Shown here one piece after another: positions 58,030 to 64,000 of a DNA stretch of 64,000 nt. A program made the translations under genes and the position numbers. The notes under the pieces are model-generated. The model was not told where the DNA came from, searched no databases, and saw only the letters and a program-made list of their open reading frames with translations. The DNA is from Kitasatospora phosalacinea (lineage in GTDB: Bacteria > Actinomycetota > Actinomycetes > Streptomycetales > Streptomycetaceae), in contig NZ_BSSA01000015.1 of the NCBI RefSeq assembly GCF_030268885.1, forward strand, positions 1 through 64,000, in the 5' to 3' direction. The number at the start of each line of letters is the position of its first letter. The stretch's first letter is position 1.

Positions 58030-59169
58030 GTGTCCGACCGCACCCCCGTGTCCGACCGCGCCCCCGCGTTCCACTGGTTCCTGCCCACCGGCGGTGACGG
58101 CCGCGACCCGGGCGGCGTCACCGCCGTGCAGGGCCGCACCGGCGCCGCGACCCGCAGGCCCGCCGACGTCGGCTACCTGGCGCAGGTGGCCCGGGCCGCC
58201 GAGCAGGCCGGGTTCGGCGCGCTGCTCGCGCCGGTCGGCCTCGGCTGCGCGGACCCGTGGATCCTCGCCTCCGCGCTGACCCAGCACACCGACCGGATCG
58301 GTTTCCTGGTCGCCTTCCGGGCCGGGTTCGCCAGCCCGACCCTGCTCGCCCAGCAGGCCGACGCCTTCCGGAGGTTCGCCGGGGGACGGCTGCGGCTGAA
58401 CGTGGTCACCGGCGGCGACCCGGCCGAACAGCGGGCCTACGGCGACCACTTGGCGCACGACGAGCGCTACGCCCGCACCGACGAGGTGATGGCCGTGCTG
58501 CGCGACCTGCTGGAGGGCAGGCGGGTCGACCACCGCGGCGCGCACCTGCACCTGACGGACGCCCAGCTGGTCGACCCGGCGGTCGAGCACCCCGTCCCGC
58601 TGTACTTCGGCGGCGCCTCGCCCGCCGCCGAGCAGGTCGCCGCCCGCCGCGCCGACGTCCAACTGCTGTGGGGCGAACCGCCCGCGGCGATCGGCGAGCG
58701 GATCGAGCGGCTGCGCGCGATCGCCGCCGGGCAGGGCCGCACCCTGCGCTACGGGCTGCGGCTGCACGTGATCAGCCGGGACACCGCCGAACAGGCCTGG
58801 GCCGAGGCGGACCGGATCCTGGCGGGCATCGACCCGGCGGCCGTCCGGGCCAGCCAGGCCCGGTTCGCGGCCATGGACTCCACCGGTCAGGCCCGGATGA
58901 CGGCCCTGCACGGCGGCGGCACCGCCGCGGCCCGCGAGCTGCTGGTGGCCCCGAACCTGTGGGCGGGCATCGGCCTGGTCCGGGAGGGCGCGGGCACCGC
59001 CCTGGTCGGCTCGCACGACGAGGTCGCGGCCCGGCTCGCCGAGTACCGGGCGCTGGGCGTCGGGGAGTTCGTCCTCTCCGGCTACCCGCACCTGGAGGAG
59101 GCGTACCGGGTCGGGGAGGAGGTCGTCCCGCGGGTGCGGGCCCTGCTCGCCGACCGCGCGGCGGGCTGA
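58030..59169 (+). CDS. LLM-class flavin monooxygenase (SsuD-like)
   Basis: A 379-residue flavin-dependent oxidoreductase. GTG 58030 follows GAGGAG; the first 17 bases are almost repeated at once (VSDRTPVSDRAP). Motifs ADPWILASALTQHTDRIGFL, PTLLAQQADAFRRFAGGRLR and LNVVTGGDPAEQRAYGDHL match alkanesulfonate monooxygenase SsuD, as does LYFGGASPAAEQVAARRADV. SsuD releases sulfite from organosulfonates using FMNH2. The cysteine leader peptide upstream supports a role in sulfur scavenging. No SsuE reductase or Ssu transporter is adjacent in this window. Confidence 0.9.
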   Translation: MSDRTPVSDRAPAFHWFLPTGGDGRDPGGVTAVQGRTGAATRRPADVGYLAQVARAAEQAGFGALLAPVGLGCADPWILASALTQHTDRIGFLVAFRAGFASPTLLAQQADAFRRFAGGRLRLNVVTGGDPAEQRAYGDHLAHDERYARTDEVMAVLRDLLEGRRVDHRGAHLHLTDAQLVDPAVEHPVPLYFGGASPAAEQVAARRADVQLLWGEPPAAIGERIERLRAIAAGQGRTLRYGLRLHVISRDTAEQAWAEADRILAGIDPAAVRASQARFAAMDSTGQARMTALHGGGTAAARELLVAPNLWAGIGLVREGAGTALVGSHDEVAARLAEYRALGVGEFVLSGYPHLEEAYRVGEEVVPRVRALLADRAAG

Positions 59170-59171
59170 GC

Positions 59172-59196
59172 GGTCCCGGGCCGTCGGCCCGGGACC
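59172..59196 (+). terminator. Hairpin terminator after the SsuD-like gene
   Basis: GGTCCCGGGCC (59172-59182) and GGCCCGGGACC (59186-59196) form a perfect 11-bp stem with a GTC loop, two bases after the stop codon. Confidence 0.88.
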
Positions 59197-60458
59197 CTCC
59201 CGTTTCCGCGGAGGGAACCGGGAGGGGCGGGAAGGGAGTCGAAGAGGCAGGGGGAAACCGCAACGGGAATCCCGTTGATCAATTCCGCCGGGTGGCGCGG
59301 GGGCGGCCGGGAGGGGGGATCGTCGGGGTGCGTGTGCGTCCTTTCCGGGCAGTCGGCCGCGGCTCTCCGAATGTCCATTTCCGGCCCGCACTTTGTCGAC
59401 ACGGGCATGGAAGGGAGATGACCTTGGGTGGTACGTTGGGCCTGCCTGCGGCACTGCTCCGTCGCCGGAGCGCGTGGTGGGGGAATCGGGATCCAGTGCG
59501 GCCCTCGGCGCGCGGCGGCCCGACCGGCCGGTGGCGGAACCCTGCACCTGCACCTCGCACCTGTTCTGCCCGCAGTCGCCCCACCGAAGTGAGAACGCGG
59601 AACGGCACCCTCGGCGTCACCGAGCACCACTCATCCTGAACTCCTAGCTGCAACGGGGGACTTGCAGTGTCTGAACGGTGCATCGGAGCGGCGGCGAGGA
59701 CCTCCGGCGCGGCCCCTCGGCCGAACCCCCCGCGGGCGGCGCGCCCGCGCCGGTGCGCGGACCCCTCCCCACTACCGTCGCCGGCCCGGTCGGCCGGCGG
59801 GACGGACTGAACCCACCGTTCCCGTCGGCCCGACTGGGTCGGCGTCCCCCTGCGCGGGCCCGCCGGGCGCGGCCCCGGGCACAGCTCCGACACACCTTCG
59901 ATACGCCGCCGACACGTCGTCGACGCGGCTTCGATGCAGTCGGGTGCTGGACTTCGAGGGCCGCTTCGTCGGTCGATCGGGCGTTCTGCACCACTTCGCC
60001 CGTACGGGGCGGATAAGCTGCCGATGCGGCGCGGCAGTGCAAGTGCACGTGCGGATGCAGACGCAAGCGCGGGTATCTCGGGGGAGAGCGTGACGGGAAG
60101 AGGCCATCCAGCACCGGGTGCGGCCGGTGGGCGCGGCACCGACCGGCCGATCAGGGGCGGCTCCCGCGGGGACTTTGCCGAGGCTTGGGGGAGCCGGTCG
60201 GCGGACGGTCGACTCCCGGGCCCCGCGCGGACCGGGGCGGGCCCGACCCCGGTGCCGCGCCCGGCGGGACCGGGCCACCGATTACCCGGGCCGCGTCGGC
60301 ACCGGGACCCTCGACCACAGGGGACCGCGTCGACGCCGGGCCCGCAGGGCCGGCCACGGGTCGGAGCGAGCGGCGGAACGCTCCTGGGGAACCGGCGCGG
60401 GGGCGCCGGACGGCACCGGGTTTCCCACCCATCCATTGGCAGACATTCTCTGAACCCA
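59197..60458. other. 1.26-kb intergenic region upstream of the LAL regulator
   Basis: I support no gene here. The stretch 59255-59420 is locally AT-richer and may hold a promoter. A short frame from ATG 59418 (MTLGGTLGLPAALLRRRSAW, 73 codons) directly follows GGAAGGGAG, but the spacing is too short and the product is Arg/Pro-rich. The rest (59650-60440) is GC-rich with long overlapping frames that lack plausible proteins. The long leader probably carries controls for the regulator or for the polyketide cluster. Confidence 0.55.
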
Positions 60459-63400
60459 ATGAGTAGGATCATGCTTTCGATCAATACGGGCGAGTATTCC
60501 AGACTCCTGCGAGAGCGCGGCCTGCGCCTTGTCCCAGGCCCCGCGAACGGACGGGCCGCGTGGTCCTTCGAACCCGAGCAGGCCCTGGAATTCCTCAAGG
60601 ACCTCCTGCCCGGCACCGCCGCCGGGCCCGGACAGGTCGTTCTGGTCAGCGGCGGCATCGCCAGCGGCAAGACCCAGTTATTGCACGAATTCGGCCACGC
60701 GGCGGCCCAGTCGGGCGCGCTGACGCTCCACGCCACGGGGGCCGCCGACGAGCAGTACACCTTCGGCGTGATCGAGCAGTTACTCGCCTCCTCCAGGCGG
60801 TCGGCGGAGGCGGCGCAGCAGGTGGCCGCGCTGCACGGCCCGGCCGGCCGACGGCTGGAGGACTGGCAGGGCCTGCACAGCGCGATCGACCACGCCTCGG
60901 TGGTCCGCGGCGTGCGCCAGGTCCTGCTGGAGCTGGCCGAGGAGCAGCACACGGTCGTCCTCGTCGACGACCTGAACTTCGCCGACCGGCTCTCGCTGCA
61001 GATCCTGATGCAGCTCCAGCGGCGCATCAAGTCGTCCAGGCTGCTGATGGTCCTCACCGGACCCGACCGGCCCACCGGCGGCCCCCGCACCCAGTGGGTC
61101 GGCACCGGCCTCCACCCGCAGCACCACATCCGGCTCGCCCCGCTGGCCGAGTCCTCCATCCGCACCTGGGTGCACACCGCCCTCGGCGGCGCCCCGGCCC
61201 CGGCGGCCCCCGTGCTCAAGCCCGTGCACACCGCCGCCCCGGACGGCCCCGGCGACCGCGGTCCCGCCGACCTCATCCCCACCCAGGGCACCCGCGCCGG
61301 GGACAGCCGCGACGGCGGCCTGGACGGCAGCCCGACCGAGGCCGTGGTGTACGCCGTCGGGACCGGCTCCGGCCGCCGCCGGGTCGACCTGCCCGCCCGG
61401 ATCCGCGAACTCAGCGGCGGCAACCCGCTGCTGGTCGAGGCGCTCGTCGACGACTGCACCGACCTCGACGGGGACGACCCCGACGCCCTCCCGGGCGCGG
61501 GCTACGCGCACGCCGTCTCCCTCCTCCTCGACCGGCGCGACCCGCTGCTGCCGATGGTCGCCGGAACCCTGGCGGTGCTCGACCGGTACGGCTCCCCGGA
61601 CGCCGTCGCCGAACTCGCCGGGCTGGAGGCCGACTCCGCGGCCGAGGTCCTCGACACCCTGACCGGCGCCGGGCTGCTCGCCGACGGCGCCTTCCGCCAC
61701 CCCGCGGCCGCGGCCGCCGCCCTCGGCTGCCTCTCCGCGGAGGTGCTCTCCGACCTGCACGTGCGGGCCGCCGAGCTGAAGTACCGGCGGGCGGCACCGG
61801 TCGGCGAGATCGCCCGGCACCTGGTCGCCTCGGCGGACGCGCCCGGCGACTGGGCGTTCCCGGTGCTGTGCGCGGCGGCCGACCACGCGATGCTCGGCGA
61901 CGAGCTCGACTTCTCGCACCGCTGCCTCAAACTCGCCCTCGACCTGGCCGCCGGGCACGAGCAGCGCCGCGAGGTGCTCAGTCGGCTCGCCAGCGGCACC
62001 TTCCGGATCAACCCGCTGATCACCCAGTCCTACCTGTCGGCACTGCGCCAGGCCGCCGCGGAGGAGAGCGCGGAGCGGGCCGCCCGGGCCGCCGTCGCGG
62101 GCGCTCGCGGCAGCACCGCCCCGTCCGCCGCCGTCCCGTCCGCCTCCTACGGCGTCACCGGCACCGGTTCGGGCTCCGCGTCGGCCGTCCCCTCCGACGC
62201 GGGCCGGATCGAACAGGCGATGCTGGCCCGGATGGCGCTGTGGAACGGCGACGAGGCCGGGTTCGAGGAGGCCCTGGAGAGCCTGCGCAGCGGCCCCGAG
62301 GCGCTCGACCCGCAGACCGAGGCCGTGCTGATGCTCGCCCACCAGTGGTACTTCGGGCCGCCCCGCGGGCAGCGCGGCGACGACACCGACCTCGCCGACC
62401 TCGACCCGTGGATCGGCACCGCCCGCACCCTGTCCGGGATCTGGTCGCACGGCGGGCCGGCCAACGCCAGCGCCAAGCAGATCCTGCGCAACTGCCGGCT
62501 CTCCGACCTCACCTTCGAGGCGCTGCTCACCGCGATCACCGCCCTCGACCACGGAGGCAAGGCCGAACTCGCCGAGCAGTGGTGCGCCGTGCTGAGCAGC
62601 CGGGCGGTCGCCCACGGCGCGGTCACCTGGCAGGCGATGATCGACGGCGTCTGGTCCGGGATCAGCCTGCGGCGCGGGGACGTCCCCACCGCCGTCGCGC
62701 TGGCCGAGTCCTCGCTGCGGATGCAGAGCTGGGGGGTGCCGGTCGGCTACCCGCTGACCACGCTGCTCACCGCGCACACCGCGACCGGGGACTTCGACAA
62801 GGTCGAGGAGGCGCTGCGCCACCCCGTCCCGGACTCGGTCTTCAACACCGTCTGCGGCCTGCGCTACCTGCGGGCCCGGGCCCGCTACCACCTGGCCGCG
62901 GAACGGCCGCTGGCCGCGATCACCGACATCCACGACTGCCGCCGGATGATGATCCGCCGGGACCTCGACCTGCCGGTGCTGGTGCCGTGGCGCAGCGACC
63001 TGGCCGAGGCCTACCTGAAGATGGGCGACACCGCGCTGGCCCTGCGGCTAGCCCGGCAGCAGCTCGAACTCTCCGCCGAGTCGGACGCCTGCTCGCGCGG
63101 CGCCGCGCTGCTCGTGCTGGCCCGGGCCGGGGCGGGGGACGAGCACCAGGAACCCGCCAGCCAGGCCGTGGAGTGCCTCACCGCGGGCGGGGACCGGCTC
63201 GAACTGGCGCGGGCGCTGAAACTGCTCGGCCTGTCCGTCCCGCAGCAGCCGCAGCCCGCCGCGGCGTCCGACGTCGACCTCGACGACACCCGCCGCAGGC
63301 TCCAGGCCACGGCGCTGATCTCGGACGTCACGGCCGAGCCGGAGAGCGAGCAGGTCGACTCGGCGGCGCTGAGCGAGGCCGAACTGCGGGTGGCCCGGCT

Positions 63401-63542
63401 GGCGGTGCTCGGCTGGACCAACCGGCAGATCAGCAACGCCCTGTTCATCACCGTCAGCACCGTCGAGCAGCACCTCACCCGGATCTACAAGAAGCTCGGC
63501 ATCCGGGGCCGCAGCGACCTGCCGGCCTCGCTCACCGTCTGA
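60459..63542 (+). CDS. LAL-type LuxR-family regulator
   Basis: A 1027-residue large ATP-binding LuxR regulator; start ATG 60459 (MSRIMLSINTGEYSRLLRER), with a second ATG at 60471. Walker A is SGGIASGKTQLLHEFGHAAA (GxxxxGKT, about 68-75) and Walker B is VVLVDDLNFADRLS (about 168). A long TPR-like helical region (about 400-930) follows. The C-terminal LuxR HTH reads LSEAELRVARLAVLGWTNRQ and ISNALFITVSTVEQHLTRIY. LAL proteins are pathway-specific activators of polyketide clusters, and this one borders a modular PKS gene, so it likely activates it. Confidence 0.93.
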   Translation: MSRIMLSINTGEYSRLLRERGLRLVPGPANGRAAWSFEPEQALEFLKDLLPGTAAGPGQVVLVSGGIASGKTQLLHEFGHAAAQSGALTLHATGAADEQYTFGVIEQLLASSRRSAEAAQQVAALHGPAGRRLEDWQGLHSAIDHASVVRGVRQVLLELAEEQHTVVLVDDLNFADRLSLQILMQLQRRIKSSRLLMVLTGPDRPTGGPRTQWVGTGLHPQHHIRLAPLAESSIRTWVHTALGGAPAPAAPVLKPVHTAAPDGPGDRGPADLIPTQGTRAGDSRDGGLDGSPTEAVVYAVGTGSGRRRVDLPARIRELSGGNPLLVEALVDDCTDLDGDDPDALPGAGYAHAVSLLLDRRDPLLPMVAGTLAVLDRYGSPDAVAELAGLEADSAAEVLDTLTGAGLLADGAFRHPAAAAAALGCLSAEVLSDLHVRAAELKYRRAAPVGEIARHLVASADAPGDWAFPVLCAAADHAMLGDELDFSHRCLKLALDLAAGHEQRREVLSRLASGTFRINPLITQSYLSALRQAAAEESAERAARAAVAGARGSTAPSAAVPSASYGVTGTGSGSASAVPSDAGRIEQAMLARMALWNGDEAGFEEALESLRSGPEALDPQTEAVLMLAHQWYFGPPRGQRGDDTDLADLDPWIGTARTLSGIWSHGGPANASAKQILRNCRLSDLTFEALLTAITALDHGGKAELAEQWCAVLSSRAVAHGAVTWQAMIDGVWSGISLRRGDVPTAVALAESSLRMQSWGVPVGYPLTTLLTAHTATGDFDKVEEALRHPVPDSVFNTVCGLRYLRARARYHLAAERPLAAITDIHDCRRMMIRRDLDLPVLVPWRSDLAEAYLKMGDTALALRLARQQLELSAESDACSRGAALLVLARAGAGDEHQEPASQAVECLTAGGDRLELARALKLLGLSVPQQPQPAAASDVDLDDTRRRLQATALISDVTAEPESEQVDSAALSEAELRVARLAVLGWTNRQISNALFITVSTVEQHLTRIYKKLGIRGRSDLPASLTV

Positions 63543-63561
63543 CTCCCGCACCGTCCCCTGT

Positions 63562-63597
63562 CACCGCGCCCCCGGCCGTCCGGCCGGGGGCGCGGTG
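63562..63597. terminator. Strong bidirectional hairpin between LAL and PKS genes
   Basis: From CACCGCGCCCCCGGCC to GGCCGGGGGCGCGGTG the arms pair perfectly over at least 16 bases around a GTCC loop. The genes on either side converge here, so it should terminate both. Confidence 0.9.
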
Positions 63598-63611
63598 CGT
63601 GCGCCCCGCGC

Positions 63612-64000
63612 TCAGGAGGACTCCAGCTCCTCGTCGAGGATGCCGAACAGCTCCTCGGCGGTGACCGCGTCCAGGTCCTCGGCGGGCGCCGGGTCGGCCG
63701 GGGCGCCCGCGTCCGGGCCGGTCGCCGCGGCGGCCAGGGCGCGCAGGGCGGCGGTGGCCTCCGCGCGCTCCGGGTCGGTGAGCGCCCCGGACTCCAGCAG
63801 GGCCCGGACGGCCGCCAGGTGGTCGGCCAGCGCGGAGCCCGCCCGGGGCAGGTCCTCGCCGAGCCGGGCCGCCAGGGCGGAGACCGCCGGGTAGTCGAAG
63901 ACCACGGTGGCGGGCAGCCGGTTGCCGGTGACGCCCTCCAGCCGGTTGCGCAGTTCGAGCGCGGTCAGCGAGTCGAGGCCGAGCTCCAGGAAGCCCTTCT
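63612..64000 (-). CDS. Modular type I polyketide synthase, C-terminal ACP and tail (partial)
   Basis: Only the 3' end is in the window. Reading from the right edge, the acyl carrier protein contains KGFLELGLDSLTALELRNRL, with the phosphopantetheine Ser in GLDSL (codon near 63974-63976), then TGNRLPATVVFDYPAVSALA. After the ACP comes a helical, acidic tail of about 80 residues ending AEELFGILDEELESS, which resembles a C-terminal docking domain. There is no thioesterase, so this is a non-terminal subunit that passes its chain to another PKS protein. The gene and cluster continue beyond the edge. Confidence 0.93.
   Translation of the reverse strand, partial: KGFLELGLDSLTALELRNRLEGVTGNRLPATVVFDYPAVSALAARLGEDLPRAGSALADHLAAVRALLESGALTDPERAEATAALRALAAAATGPDAGAPADPAPAEDLDAVTAEELFGILDEELESS

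Noticed and set aside
59418..59639. 73-codon ORF in the gap before the LAL regulator
   Set aside because: The purine-rich stretch abuts the ATG with no spacing and the product is Arg/Pro-rich without recognisable features, so it is probably chance.
60780..62933. 717-codon minus-strand ORF opposite the LAL regulator
   Set aside because: Gly/Val/Ala/Arg-rich antisense shadow; the plus frame has Walker A/B and a LuxR HTH.

Overview
The window is chromosomal DNA of a very GC-rich actinomycete of the family Streptomycetaceae. The evidence is the strong G/C bias at third codon positions, frequent GTG/TTG starts, a complete Streptomyces-type conservon (cvnA-E), a GuaB1-type GMP reductase, a DasR-type operator and a cysteine leader peptide. 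A Kitasatospora or Streptomyces species fits best; the exact genus is inference. I found no tRNA, rRNA, CRISPR array or intact mobile element.

Region 1 (1-15300) is a housekeeping core: metK (3' end), priA, a small HTH protein, def, fmt, rsmB and rpe (methionine/translation initiation, replication restart, rRNA methylation, pentose phosphate). Between rsmB and rpe sits an accessory block: a TetR-controlled DrrAB-like exporter, an aldo/keto reductase, an LRR protein coupled to a GNAT acetyltransferase, an inositol-monophosphatase-like protein, a C39-like protein and an SCO6745/SalK-like protein. Region 2 (15400-31700) is a mosaic: secreted esterase, pirin, a scarred two-component system whose response regulator has lost its DNA-binding domain next to an IS5-type transposase scar, an orphan ClpP, an amine/amino-acid oxidase, a MarR/azoreductase/SDR redox group, methyltransferases, an LPDTG surface protein, a patatin and a large WXG100-like protein with a divergent partner.

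Region 3 (31700-44400) holds a Nudix hydrolase coupled to an unusual zinc-ribbon SDR-like protein, an AEC carrier, a lytic transglycosylase, a TetR/Gfo-Idh-MocA pair with a perfect 26-bp operator, the guaB1 GMP reductase, a DUF5995 protein, a TyrZ-type tyrosyl-tRNA synthetase with a long leader and a Tat-exported CehA/McbA-type metallohydrolase. Region 4 (44700-56330) contains the conservon (sensor-like ATPase, roadblock, DUF742, GTPase, P450 lacking the ExxR motif). Facing it is a five-gene, fully overlapping operon (PIG-L deacetylase with receiver-like N-domain, ATP-grasp ligase, PHP phosphoesterase, GT2 synthase, single-pass membrane protein), which is my main candidate for an undescribed glycan or cell-surface pathway. 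An amidotransferase-like protein and a LysR regulator lie beside it.

Region 5 (56500-64000) holds a chitin-active AA10 monooxygenase with a dre-like DasR site, an LLM flavin oxidoreductase behind a cysteine leader peptide, a LAL-family LuxR regulator, and the 3' end of a modular polyketide synthase gene running off the right edge, so a biosynthetic gene cluster starts here.
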